From Carettochelys insculpta (Eukaryota; Chordata; Testudines; Carettochelyidae): a DNA stretch of 64,000 nucleotides. The stretch lies in the NCBI RefSeq assembly GCF_033958435.1, contig NC_134160.1, positions 13,627,001 through 13,691,000 of the forward strand, read 5' to 3'. How positions within the stretch are numbered: position 1 is the stretch's first letter; each line of letters begins with the position of its first letter. Shown piece by piece: positions 32,283 to 42,851 of this stretch. The position numbers were made by a program, and so were the translations under genes. Under the pieces are notes generated by a model, which did no database searches, was not told the origin of the DNA, and saw only the letters and a program-made list of their open reading frames with translations.

Positions 32283-33150
32283 CCCCCCCTTTGCCCCTAA
32301 AACTGAAAGCTCTGACACCCCCCCCCCCAACCTCTTGGTGCCTGCCACCGAGTGTGCTGGCACCTCGCCCCTACCCCCCTCTCCCCACTCACTGCCTGAG
32401 GAAGCCCCCCCCGAGACCCCTGCTGTTCATATCCCCGCCCTGCTCCCACTTTAGCCCCACCACTTGTCACCACCCCCATACTTTTTCCCAGCCAATGCCC
32501 CACCCCAGAACCCACAATCCCACCCCTCCCAGGCCCTCCCCTTTCTCCTCCTCCTCCCCTCCCTCCTTTCTCTCCCCACCTCCTCACGACCATCCCCTTC
32601 CCCTGCTGACTTCTATCCCCCCCACACCTCCTCTCCTACCCCTTCTTTCAACCCCTGCCCACTCATAACCACCCCCGAGGCCGTAACCCCTCAGGAGGCC
32701 CCCCTTGTATCGCCCTCTCCCAGCACTTCCGGGGCTGCTCTCCCTCTGCTGCCCTCATCCCTCCCAAAACTAGATCCCAGTCCCCACCTCAATCTTTTCT
32801 CTGGCCGTGGGGCCCAAAAGAACATGAGGCCAACGGGTATTCAAGACCCTGAGGCCTTGGCACCCCATGCGCTGGTGGGTGAGATGCGCCAGTTCTTGGA
32901 GGATGTTCGTGGCTCCAAGAACAAGGTTGCTCTTGCTCTCCACTGCTGGGGGGACTTGCACTCTGTCTTAGAGTCCGTGAGGGCCCTTCTGAAGGAGGCC
33001 AAGGGGACCAGGAAGAGGGACGCCACGGCTTACCAACGGGCCCGCAGCTTCTGTGATGCCCTCGTCACCTTTGGGGTTGGTCACGGTTTGCTGCGTGGCC
33101 CCACAGGAACCGTCGGTGCTCCCTCTGGTGAGGATCTTCCCCAGCCCTCT
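32283..33150 (+). pseudogene. Tx1-group ORF1 C-terminal linker, copy 2
   Basis: This proline-rich segment, read in a different frame (32464-33522), ends with RPTGIQDPEALAPHALVGEM, RQFLEDVRGSKNKVALALH and a helical KGTRKRDATAYQRARSFCD block that copy 1 also has. It may be the C-terminal part of ORF1 before frameshifting or a separate domain; I do not recognise it. Confidence 0.6.
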
Positions 33151-33152
33151 AA

Positions 33153-33796
33153 ATGGTGCCAATCATCTTTGCCACTTGTGTTGAGGTTGTGCGGGGCCGC
33201 CTGCTGTATCTCTGGGTGCGGGTGGAGGGGCTGCCTCTCCACCTCGTCAACATCTATGCCCCGACACTTGGCCCAGAGAGAACACCCTTCTTCCGGCAGG
33301 CGGCAGCCTTCCTCGACACCTTTGATCCTCGCAAGTGCCTGGTCCTCGGCGGGGATTTCAACTGCACCCTCGAGGAGCGGGACCGCACGGGGACCGAGCA
33401 GCGCCAGGCTGCTGCAGATGTCCTCAGGGAGCTTCTCAACCATCGCTCCCTGGTGGACATCTGTGCAGCCACCACCCGGACGAGGACACTGGTTTCACCT
33501 ACGTCCGAGTGGTGGGCCATAAATCCATACACTCCCGGTTGGACCACATTTATATCTCACGGCACCATCTCTCTCAGGCCCATGCCCCCAGCGTGCGGCC
33601 GGCCCCCTTCTCTGACCACCTCCTAGTGGCCGTGAAGGCTTCCCTCTCACTGGGGAAGCGGGGGTCAGCCTACTGGCATTTTAACAACAGCCTGCTGGAG
33701 GACGAGGGCTTCGTGGCGTCCTTCCGGGAGATCTGGCTGGCCTGGCGTGAGCAGCGGCACGCCTTTCCCTCGGCACGGCGGTGGTGGGATCTGTGA
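33153..33796 (+). pseudogene. Tx1-group ORF2 endonuclease, copy 2 (N-terminus deleted)
   Basis: Compared with copy 1, about 100 residues (the first Asn and the catalytic Glu) are missing right after the start codon. What remains is RGRLLYLWVRVEGLPLHLVN, IYAPTLGPE, DPRKCLVLGGDFNCTLEERD (Asp, Asn) and then, after a frameshift near 33460, VGHKSIHSRLDHIYISRHH and FSDHLLVAV. SDH is intact here where copy 1 has SGH. It cannot nick DNA without the Glu block. Confidence 0.83.
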
Positions 33797-33799
33797 AAG

Positions 33800-34340
33800 G
33801 TGCGTGCATGGCTCTTCTGCCACGACTATACTCGGGGGGCCAGCCAGCGGTGGGATGCATTGATAGGGCAGCTGGAACGGGAGATCCTTGAGCTGGAGAG
33901 GCATCTAGCCGCCAGCCCCAGAGATCCATCCCTCTGTGGCACGTACCGGGAGAGGCGGGACGAACTCAGGGCCCTCGACACCCTCCGGGCACAGGGGGCC
34001 TTTGCGTGGTCGCGGATCCAGCTCCTTTGGGAGATGGACTGCGGCTCCCGCTTCTTCTACGCCCTGGAGAAAAAGAGGGGTGCCGAGAAATATATCCCCT
34101 GCTTCCTCGCGGAGGATGGCACCCCTCTTACGGATCCGGCGGAGATGCATAAGAGGACTCGCAACTTCTACTACACTCTTTTTCTCCCTGGATCCGACCG
34201 ACGCCGATGCCTGCAGGGCGCTATGGGACCAACTCTCTTCGGTCAGCACAGGCGACCGGGACCGGCTAGAGCTCCCTCTCACTCTGGCCAAGCTCTCGGA
34301 AGCCCTCCGTCTCATGCCCACCAATAAATCCCCGGGCATG
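33800..34340 (+). pseudogene. Tx1-group ORF2 endonuclease-RT linker, copy 2
   Basis: The frame at 33800-34327 has DALIGQLEREILELERHLAA, GTYRERRDELRALDTLR and MDCGSRFFYALEKKRGAEKY, the helical linker typical of L1/Tx1 ORF2 proteins. GGGTG at 34078-34082 corresponds to the target of the solo LTR in copy 1, so this copy shows the empty site. A frameshift occurs near 34190. Confidence 0.75.
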
Positions 34341-35457
34341 GATGGGCTGACCGTGGAGTTTTACTGCGTGTTTTGGGATGTCCTCGGCCCAGACCTGCTC
34401 AGTGTCTGGACTGAGGCCTTGAAAAGCGGGGTCCCCCCCACTTTCATGCAGGCGGGCTGTCCCCACACTGCTACCTAAGAAGGGGGATCCCCGCGAACTC
34501 AGGAACTGGCGTCCCATCTTGCTCCTCAGCACAGACTACAAGATTATTGCTAAAGCCATCTCCCATCGCTTGGGGTCCGTGCTGCAAGACGTGGTCCACC
34601 CCGACCAGACCTACACCGTCCCGGGCTGTACCATTCTCCACAATCTGTCCTTGGTCTGGGATCTCCTAGAGCTTGGGTGTAGGGATGGCCTATTGTTCGC
34701 CCTCCTGTCCTTGGACCAGGAGAAGGCATTCGACAGGGTGGACCACGGGTATCTCCTGGGCACCCTGCAGGCCTTTGGCTTCGGGCCCCGCGTTGTTGGG
34801 TTTCTCCGGGTGCTGTACGCTGCCTCGGAGTGCATGGTCAAGCTCAACTGGACCCTGACCGCTCCCGTCAGCTTTGGGTGAGGGGTGTGTCAGGGCTGCC
34901 TGCTGTCAGGCCAGTTCTATGCCCTGGCCATCGAACCCTTCCTCTGTCTCTTTTGGCGAAGGTTGATGGGGTTGGTACTCCATGAGCTGGAGCTGCGGCT
35001 GGTCCTGTCAGCGTACGCTGATGACGTGCTGCTCGTGGTCCAGGACCTGGGAGACCTGGTGCGGTTGGAGGCCTGCCAAGCCACCTACTCAGCGACCTCC
35101 TCTGCCCAGGTCAACTGGGTCAAGAGCTCCAGCCTGGTGGTCGGGGCTGGATGGCAGACGGGCCGCCTCCCACCCGCGCTTCAGGCCATCAGGTGGAGCG
35201 AAGGCCCGCTGTCTTATCTGGGCGTCTTTCTATCTGCCAAGCATCCCTATCCGCTGGAAAACTGGCAGGGCTTAGAGGGCAGGGTTGCTGAGCGGTTGCG
35301 GAGGTGGACGGGGCTGCTCCAGTGTCTCTCCCTACAAGAGAAAGCACTGGTGCTGAACCAACTAGTCCTGTCCATGCTCTGGCACCGTCTCAGCACCCTG
35401 GTCCCACCCCCAAAGTTCCTGGACCAGCTCCAGAGGTTAATCCTGGAGTTTTTCTAG
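34250..35457 (+). pseudogene. Tx1-group ORF2 reverse transcriptase, copy 2 (broken)
   Basis: MPTNKSPGMDGLTVEFYCVF opens the domain, followed by a frameshift near 34440. The next frame (34519-34881) has SLDQEKAFDRVDHGYLLG (motif A). Then comes a stop at 34879-34881 in motif B, where copy 1 has Trp-Gly. VCQGCLLSGQFYALAIEPF follows, and VLSAYADDVLLVVQDLGD (YADD) in the frame at 34885-35457. Catalytic Asp residues remain. No continuous enzyme is possible. Confidence 0.88.
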
Positions 35458-35459
35458 CC

Positions 35460-36857
35460 AGGACTGCACTGCATCACTGCAGGGGTACTCCACCTTCCCC
35501 CAGAGGAGTGGGGACAGGGCCTGACTTGCATGTGCACTCAGGTCCATGTCTTCCACCTCCAGGCCCTGCAGGGACTCCTCAATGCCAACACCAGCAGTGC
35601 AGATATTCTGGCTTGGAGTACGCTGGTGCACGCTTTCCTCCGCTGTTACCTAGGGCTCCGATATGACCAGCAGCTCCTTTATTTATCCTGGAGAGACTGT
35701 CCGCGAGGCCTCTCAGAGCTGCCAGCTTTCTACCAGGACCTCCTCCGCACTTGGCGGCTGCTTGCAGCCTCCAGGTCCTTAGGGGCTGCCGTGGGGAAGA
35801 CCTCCTTGTGGAACCCCGCTACACAGCCCCCACCTTCGTGTGCAGGCGGCGGAGTCTCCCGCGGTGCGCCGGAGGCTGGTCCTCAGTGGAATCACCAGGG
35901 TCGGAGACCTCCTGGACTACGACCGGGGGGGACTGGACGGAGGCCCTGGTGCTCGCCCGGTGCATGGGGCTCTCCACCCTGTGCTCCCACCGGCGCATAT
36001 TTGAGGAGGTGAAGGCTGCTGTGCTGCCCACTGCTCATGTCTACCTCGGTCGGGTCCTGCGAGAGGGTGCGCCCCGCTCCCCTCTCACTCCTAGTCCTCT
36101 GGACCTCTCTGTGGGCCCCCGGCTTCGCGATCCTGCCGGCCCCCCTCTCCCTCACCATCTTAGCCGGCTGCATACCTTGCAGCCGGTCCCCTTCCGAACC
36201 GCGCCTAGACATCTCCTGTACACGCTCGTGTTTCACACGCTCCACTTCCCCACCCTCGTGTCCCGCCCTGACCACAAATGGCGGGACCTTTTACTACTGC
36301 CGGCGGGTGGGGAACCCCGGTGGGCCAGCCTCTACTCCACCTTCGTTCCGCGGCCCGCTGGGGATATCAGCTGGAGAATCCTCCACGGAGCGGTGAGCAT
36401 GGGCGTGTACCTGGCGCGGTTCACCCCTATCCCAGACACCTGCACCTTTCACAACATGAGGGAAAACCTGGTGCACATCTACATTGAGTGTGCCAGGCTG
36501 CAGCCCCTCTTCCGGCTCCTCCAGAACCTCCTCTTGAGGTTCTGGCTGCACTTTTCCCCACACCTCCTCATTTTGTCACACCCTATCCGTGGCCCCACAA
36601 AGTCACGGGACCTCCTCTTCAGCCTCCTCCTGGCCATGGCCAAAATGTCCATCTACAAAACCAGGGAGAAGAGGATGGCAGAGGGGGTGACCTGCGACTG
36701 TGGGGCCTACTTCTGTTCCTCCCTCCAGTCACGAATCCAAGCAGAGTTCCTCTGGGCGGTGTCCACCAACTCCCTGGACACCTTCGAGGAGCGGTGGGCG
36801 CTATCTGGGGTCCTCTGCTCGGTAACCCCTTCCGGTTCCCTTATTTTAAGCCTCTGA
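35460..36857 (+). pseudogene. Tx1-group ORF2 C-terminal region with Cys/His motif, copy 2
   Basis: After a stop at 35455-35457 the frames at 35530 and 35751-36857 cover the C-terminal third, which is absent from copy 1. Visible blocks are YLSWRDCPRGLSELPAFYQD, PRHLLYTLVFHTLHFPTLV, DISWRILHGAVSMGVYLARF, then CTFHNMRENLVHIYIECARL. The last resembles the zf-RVT Cys/His domain of L1/Tx1 LINEs with several ligands changed. The frame closes at 36857. Confidence 0.78.
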
Positions 36858-37054
36858 CCTTCGCTCCCACCCCTGTTTTTTTTCCTTCATTATCCCCCAA
36901 ATTCTTTTGGGACCGAGTGGTTTTTAGTAGGTCCCCCCTCACTGTGAGAGGGGCCTTTTGGTCGTGGGTAGGCTACGCCTGCCCACTTTCCCGGTACTCC
37001 AATATGAGGTCCTTCTGCTTATTTGGGCTCGCTCTGAGGGGCCCTCCACCCTGA
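36858..37054 (+). other. Tx1-group 3' UTR, copy 2
   Basis: The short 3' UTR includes GAGAGGGGCCTTTTGGTCGTGG shared with copy 1. It continues about 80 bp past the point where copy 1 ends and stops where antisense CR1 sequence begins (37052-37055). No A-rich tail or obvious target duplication is visible. Confidence 0.65.
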
Positions 37055-39073
37055 TCCTGCCAGGACCTTGTCCAGACGGGACTTAAAAACCTCAAGGGAT
37101 GGAGAATCCACCACCTCTCTAGGCAACGCATTCCAATGCTTCACCACCCTTCTGGTGAAGTAGTTTTTCCTAATATATAACCTGCACCTCTCCCTCTTCA
37201 ACTTCAGACCATTACTCCTTGTTTTGCCGTCTGACACCACTGAGAACAGTTTCTCACCCTCCTTTTTAGAGATCCCCTTCAGGAAGTTGAAGGCTGCTAT
37301 TAAATTACCCCTAAGTCTTCTCTTCTGTAAACCAAACAAGCCCAAATCCCTCAGCCTATCCTCATAGGTCTTGTGCTCCAGACCCTTAATCATTTTTGTT
37401 GCCCTTCGCTGAACCTGCTCCAGCAAATCCACATTCTTTTTATACTGGGGGGTCCCAAAACTGGACACAATATTCCAGATGTGGCCTCACTAGTGCTGAA
37501 TAAAGAGGAATAATTACTTCTCTAGATCTGCTCGAAATGCTCTTCCTAATGCACCCTAGTATGCTGTTAGCCTTCTTGGCTACAAGGGCGCACTGTTTGC
37601 TCATATCCAGCCTTTCATCCACCATAACCCCTAGGTCCCTTTCCATCGTACTGCTGCTGAGCCAGTCAGTCCCCAGCCTATAACAATGCTTGGGATTCTT
37701 CCTCCCCAGATGCAGGACTCTACCCTTCTCCTTATTGAACCACATCAGATTTCTTTTGGCCCAGTCCTCCAATTTATCCAGGGCCATCTGGATTCTCTCT
37801 CTACCCTCCAATGAATCTACTTCTCCCACTAGTTTTGTGTCATCCGCAAACTTGCTGAGGGTGCAATCCAGTCCCTCAGTAAAGATGTTGAATAACACCG
37901 GCCCCAGAAACGAACCTTATGGCACTCCACTTGAAAGAGACCGCCATCCAGATATTGAGCCATTGACCACTGCCCATTGGGCCCGACCATCAAGCCAGCT
38001 TTCTATCCATCTTATAGTCCAAGGATCCAATCCATATTTCCTTAACTTATGGACAAGAATGTTGTGGGAGACCGTAATCAAAAGCCTTGCTAAAGTCAAG
38101 GTATATCACATCCACTGACTTCCCTATGTCCCCAGAGCTTGTTACCTTGTCATAGAAGCTAATCAGATTAGTCAGGCAGGACTTGCCCCTGGTGAATCCA
38201 CGTTGGCTACTTTTGATCACTTTCCCCTCTTCCAAGTGCTCCAAAACGGATTCCTTGAGGGTTCCCCCCATTATTTTCCCAGGGATTGAGGGTAAGGCTG
38301 ATGGGTCTATAGTTCCCTGGATTGTCCTTCTTTACTTTCTTAAAGATGGGCACTATGTTTGCCTTCTTCCAGTCATCTGGCATCTCCTCTGATCTCCAAG
38401 AGTGTTCAAGGATAATGGCCAAAAGTTCAGCAATGACCTCTGCCAATTCCCTCAGTACCCTTGGGTGCATTAAATCCAGACCCATGGACTTGTGCACATC
38501 TAGTTTTTTTTAGATAGATCAGAACCTGTTCCTTCTCCACAGATGGGTGCCTTCCACCTTCCCATACTGCATAATCTAGGACCATCATGGGGAAGTTGAC
38601 TTTGTCTGTGAAGACTGAGGCAAAAAGAGCATTGAGTACTTCAGCTTTTCCTGCATCATCTGTCACTAGGTCACCTCCCTCATCCAGTAATGGCCCCACA
38701 CCTTCTCTGATAACCTGTTTATTGTTCACTTGCCTGTAGAAACCCTCCTTGTTACACTTCACATCCACTGCCAGCTGCAGTTCCAACTGTGCTTTCGCTT
38801 TCCTGATTACTGCCCGGCATTCTCCAGCCGTATGTTTGTACTCCTCCTTAGTCAACTGTCCACGTTTCCATTTCTTGTATACATCCTTTTTGAATTTAAG
38901 CTGACTAAGGATTTCCCTGCTAAACCAAGTTGGTTGCCTACCATGTTTGCATTTCTAACTATGCAGCAGGATGGTTTGTTCCTGTGCCTTCTGTAAGGCT
39001 TCTTTAAAATACTTCCAGTTCTCTTCAACTCTTTTCCCCTTCATCTTCGTTTCCCAAGGGATCCTGCTCATCT
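37055..39073 (-). pseudogene. CR1 ORF2 reverse transcriptase region (copy C)
   Basis: Minus-strand frames in order are 38855-38427 (KAKAQLELQLAVDVKCNKEG), 38497-38207 (KSMGLDLMHPRVLRELAEV) and 38271-38047 (VIYLDFSKAFDYGLP, motif A). Then come 38099-37917 (SLSSGVP), 37898-37440 ([10 protein letters not shown], motif C) and 37468-37019 ([19 protein letters not shown]). Frames are joined by frameshifts and one break in motif A. The last readable CR1 residues are KSRLDKVLAG; the 3' UTR is missing. Confidence 0.9.
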
Positions 39074-40817
39074 AACCCTTTTTAGGTGACAAATCTGAGG
39101 AACTCACTCAGATTGAAGTGACATTAGAGGAGGTTTTGGAGTTAATTGATAAGCTGAATAGTAACAAGTCTCCAGGACCAGACGGCATTCACCCAAGGGT
39201 TCTGAAAGAACTCAAATGTGAAATTGCGGAGTTAACAGTGGTTTGTAACCTATCCTTTAAATCCACTTTGGTACCAAATGACTGGAAGACGGCCAATATA
39301 ACACCAATATTTAAAAAAGGCTCTAGAGGAGACCCTGGCAATTATAGACCGATAAGTTTAACATCAGTACCAGGCAAATTAGTAGAAACACTAGTAAAGA
39401 ATAAAATTGCAAGACACGTAGAAGAGCACGAATTGTTGGGCAAAAGTCAGCATGGTTTCTGCAGAGGGAAGTCGTGTCTAACTAATCTATTAGAATTCTT
39501 TGAAGGGGTTAATAAACATGCGGACAAGGGGCACCCAGTGGACATAACATACCTAGATTTCCAGAAAGCCTTTGACACGGTCCCACACCAAAGGCTTTTA
39601 TGTAAATTAGGTGGTCATGGGATAGGAGGAAAGATCCTTTCATGGATCGGGAATTGGTTAAAAGACAGAAAACAAAGGGTGGGAATAAATGGTAAATTTT
39701 CACAATGGAGGAGGGTAACTAGTGGTGTTCCCCAGGGGTCAGTCCTGGGACCGATCCTGTTCCACTTGTTCATCAATGATCTAGAAAATGAGGTAAGCAG
39801 TGAGGTGGCAAAGTTTGCAGATGACACCAAGTTGTTCAGGACAGTCAAAACCAAAAGGGATTGTGAAGAACTACAAAAAGATCTCAGCAAACTGAGTGAT
39901 TGGGCAGCAAAATGGCAAATGAAATTTAATGTGGGTAAGTGTAAGGTAATGCATGTTGGAAAAAATAACCCAAATTACACGTACTACATGATGGGGTCAA
40001 ATTTAGCTACGACAGATCAGGAAAGGGATCTTGGAGTTATAGTGGATAGTTCTCTGAAGACATCCACGCAGTGTGCAGCGGCAGTTAGTAAGGCAAATAG
40101 GATGTTAGGAATTATTGAAAAAGGGATCGATAATAAGACAAAACATATCATACTTCCCCTATATAAAACTATGGTACGCCCACATCTTGAGTACTGCGTG
40201 CAGATGTGGTCCCCTCACCTCAAAAAAGATATATTGGCATTAGAAAAGGTTCAGAAAAGGGCGACTAAGATGATTAGGGGCTTGGAACGGGTCCCATATG
40301 GGGAGAGGCTAGAGAGACTGGGACTTTTCAGTTTGGAAAAGAGGCGATTGAGGGGCGATATGATAGAGGTATATAAAATCATGAATGGTGTGGAGAAAGT
40401 GAATATAGAAAAATTATTTACCTTTTCCCATAATACAAGAACTAGGGGACACCAAATGAAATTGATGGGTAGTAGGTTCAAAACTAATAAAAGGAAATTT
40501 TTCTTCACACAGCGCACAGTCAACCTGTGGAACTCCTTGCCCTAGGAGGCTGTGAAGGCCAGGACTCTATTAGGGTTTAAAAAAGAGCTTGATAAATTTT
40601 TTCAGGTTAGGTCCATAAATGGCTATTAGCCAGGGATAAAGTATGGTGCCCCTAGCCTTCAGAACAAGGGCAAGAGATGGATGGCAGGAGATAAATCACT
40701 TGATCATTGTCTTCTGTTCTCCTTCTCTGGGGCACCTGGCATTGGCCACCGTCGGCAGATGGGATGCTGGGCTGGATGGACCTTTGGTCTGACCCAGTAT
40801 GGCCATTCTTATGTTCT
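39074..40817 (+). mobile_element. CR1/L2-group LINE fragment, 1744 bp, inserted in CR1 copy C
   Basis: The boundaries are exact because CR1 copy A shows the uninterrupted sequence ATCCTGCTCATC(T/C)GGTCTCTTAGGG (in reverse). Here it is split after ATCCTGCTCATCT (39073) and resumes GGTCTCTTAGGG at 40818. A TCT at both edges leaves a 3 bp ambiguity or a short duplication. The insert is 5'-truncated and ends in a 3' tail with GGATGGACCTTTGGTCTGACC and CCATTCTTATGTTCT, phrases common in turtle LINE and SINE 3' ends. Confidence 0.88.
39118..40545 (+). pseudogene. Reverse transcriptase, uninterrupted for 475 codons
   Basis: This is the best-kept RT in the window. Blocks in order are [57 protein letters not shown] and [18 protein letters not shown] (motif A). 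[19 protein letters not shown] (motif B) and [12 protein letters not shown] (motif C) come next. The C-terminal stretch is [40 protein letters not shown] and [12 protein letters not shown]. It ends at a TAG where relatives have GAG, truncating about 25 residues. The endonuclease is missing through 5' truncation. It is probably L2- or CR1-type and recently active. Confidence 0.85.
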
Positions 40818-41635
40818 GGTCTCTTAGGGAGTCAAAGTCTGCTTTTCTGAAATCAAGGGTCTGTATGTTACTGCTCACCTTTCTTACTTTTGTCTGGATC
40901 CTGAAATCTACAATCTTGTGGTCACTGCATCCCAGGTTCCCTCCCACTTCTATTTCTTCTACAAGTTCTTCCCTGTTTGTGAGCAGCAGGTTAAGTTGTG
41001 CACGGCCCCTGGTCAGTTCCTTCAGCACTTGTACCAAGAAGTTATCCCCAGCATTCTCCCAAAAACTTCCTTGATTTTCTGTGTGCAGATGTATTGGTCT
41101 CCCAACAAATGTCCAGATTAAAGTCTCCCATGAGAACCAGGGCCTGTGATTTGGAAGCTTCACTTAGCTGCCTGAAGAAATCCTCCTCTATCTCCTCTCC
41201 CTGATCTGGTGGTCTATAACAGACACCAGCTACAATATCACATCTAAGCTTAATCCAAAGTCACTCAACTGGATTTTCTCCTTCCTCGTATTGGCGCTCT
41301 GAGCAATCATACTGCTCCCTCACATAGAGCGCAACTCTTCCTCCTTTTCTCTCCTGTCTGTCCTTCCTGAACAGTTTATAACCTTCCATGACCGTGCTCC
41401 AGTTACACGAATCGTCCCACCAAGTCTCTCTTATTCCAACCACCTCATACTTGTGTGACTGTGCCAGGGACTCTAATTCTTCCTGTTTGTTCCCTAGGCT
41501 TCTGGCATTCGTGCACAAGCATCTTAGAGAAGGGGCCAATTGCCCCACTTTCTCCTCTTCACCCAGGAAACCCACTTGATTGTTCCCTCCTCCTTCTCCA
41601 CTTACCTTAGGGCTTGTATCACCTTCCCCCAACAA
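40818..41635 (-). pseudogene. CR1 ORF2 endonuclease (copy C, split by insertion)
   Basis: The frame 41635-41261 reads NARSLGNKQEELESLAQSH, VVGIRETWWDD (the Glu kept; the residue before Arg changed) and YVREQYDCSERQYEEG. A deletion of about 15 nt follows near 41245. VLMGDFN-like (Asp, Asn) and [18 protein letters not shown] lie in the frame 41163-40696, whose last codons run into the inserted LINE at 40817. Order and length match CR1 ORF2; it is inactive because of the insertion and frameshifts. Confidence 0.85.
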
Positions 41636-41637
41636 AC

Positions 41638-42354
41638 CTAGTTTAAAGCTCTTCTCACTAGGTTTGCAAGCCAGCCCGCAAACATGCGCTTTCCTCTTTT
41701 AGTGAGGTGGATCCCGTCTCTTCTCAGCAATCCCTGTTCACGAAACAGAATCCCATGGTCAAAGAAACCAAATCCTTCCCTGCTCCACCCCCTATGCAAC
41801 CACGCATTTACCTTTGTGATTCGATGATCCCTATGCAGACCTCTTCCTTCCACAGGGAGGATAGACAAGAAGACCACCTGTGCTCCGTATTCCTTGATCT
41901 TCCTTCTTAGGGTTACGTAATCTGCCGTGATCTCATCAAAGTTGTTCTTGGCTGTATCATTGGTTCCTACATGAAGAAGTAGGAAGGGGTAATAGTCTAC
42001 AGGTTTAAGAATTTTTGGCAGCAACTCTGTAAAATCCCAAATTCTAGCTCCAGGCAAGCAGGAAACTTGCCAGGATTCTAGGTGCGGGCGGTAGATGGAT
42101 GACTCCTTCCCTCTTAGGAGGGAGTCCCCGACCACCACCACTCATCTTTTTCTCTTAGGGGTGGTTGTCATAGAACTCCCATCCCTAAGACTGTACATCC
42201 CATGCCTTCTAAACTGTGGGGACTCTTTCAGATACCTCCCAGGGATTGTATCAGCCCCAATTATCTCCGCCGTATCACCTGTGGAGCGATGCTGAAAGCG
42301 GTTACTTAACTCCACTGGAATTGGAGAGACTGGAACTGGTTTTCTCCTCCTCAA
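41638..42354 (-). pseudogene. CR1 ORF1 C-terminal SGNH/GDSL esterase domain
   Basis: From 42354 the frame reads RRRKPVPVSPIPVELSNRF to a TGA at 42142-42144, then continues in the same frame for 167 codons. The esterase blocks are complete: VVVGDSLLRG with the nucleophile Ser, HVGTNDTAKN (oxyanion Gly and Asn) about 55 residues on, and RRDGIHLTKRG with the Asp-x-x-His pair. Esterases of this type are known in CR1 ORF1, with a proposed membrane/lipid-linked role. The TGA probably arose from CGA. Only one stop and one frameshift break the whole ORF1. Confidence 0.88.
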
Positions 42355-42851
42355 GGTAACTTCCAGTTCTCCTCCTTGTTTTGGGCAGCCTGCTGTTCCT
42401 GCAGTATTATCTGTTGCCTTCTATCCAGAAAGTCTTCACTCTCTCCGATGGACCTGAGGGTTGATATTTGCACCTCAAGTCCTTTAACCTTCTCTTCTAA
42501 AAGGGTGACCAGCTTGCACTTGGTACATAGAAAATCCTTTCTATCGTCTGGGAGGAAGACAAACATGGCACATGACATGCAGGTCACAACAACAGACCTC
42601 TCACCAGCCATATCACACTCCATTTTTCCCTTTACAGAGATCCCTTTATTTGTTTCTAGTGCCGCCTTGAGGGGCACAAGAGAAACACCACATAAGAAAG
42701 GTGAAAACAGGTGTGGGGCTCCTCCCAAGGTGAACTCCCAGGCAAACTCCCTGTTAGCTGCTCCGGTTCGCTGCTCACCACAATATGAAGGGACACTACC
42801 ATGGCCACAAGCAGCATTCCTGCTCGTTGATCTAAACGGCTGAACCCTCAT
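42351..42851 (-). pseudogene. CR1 ORF1 N-terminal part: zinc-binding motif and coiled coil
   Basis: This is an ORF1 protein that would coat the element RNA. The frame has 166 codons; the likely real start is residue 77 or 81 (MECDMAGERSVVV), preceding CMSC (91-94) and CTKC (109-112), a C-x2-C...C-x2-C zinc-binding pattern. From about residue 116 (VTLLEEKVKGLEVQISTLRS) the sequence is a heptad-like coiled coil to about 160. A frameshift at about 42351-42354 separates it from the esterase part, so it is a pseudogene with only a small lesion. Confidence 0.82.

Larger units (their letters stand above)
30353..37054 (+). mobile_element. Tx1/L1-group LINE, copy 2
   Basis: This is the more complete copy of the family. 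ORF1 runs from 30353 to 32282 with a frameshift, a proline-rich linker carries its C-terminal block, and ORF2 begins at 33153. The endonuclease (missing about the first 100 residues), RT, zinc-finger C-terminal region and 3' UTR to about 37054 follow. The right edge abuts antisense CR1 copy C with no spacer. Numerous stops and frameshifts show it is dead. Confidence 0.88.
37055..42851 (-). mobile_element. CR1 LINE, nearly full length, antisense (copy C)
   Basis: Read on the minus strand from 42851: ORF1 zinc finger and coiled coil, SGNH esterase, ORF2 endonuclease and RT, ending near 37055. A 1744 bp LINE lies within the endonuclease at 39074-40817; without it the CR1 is about 4.05 kb. Unlike most CR1 copies it keeps the 5' part but lacks the 3' UTR and octamer tail. 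It is closely similar to copy A. Confidence 0.9.
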
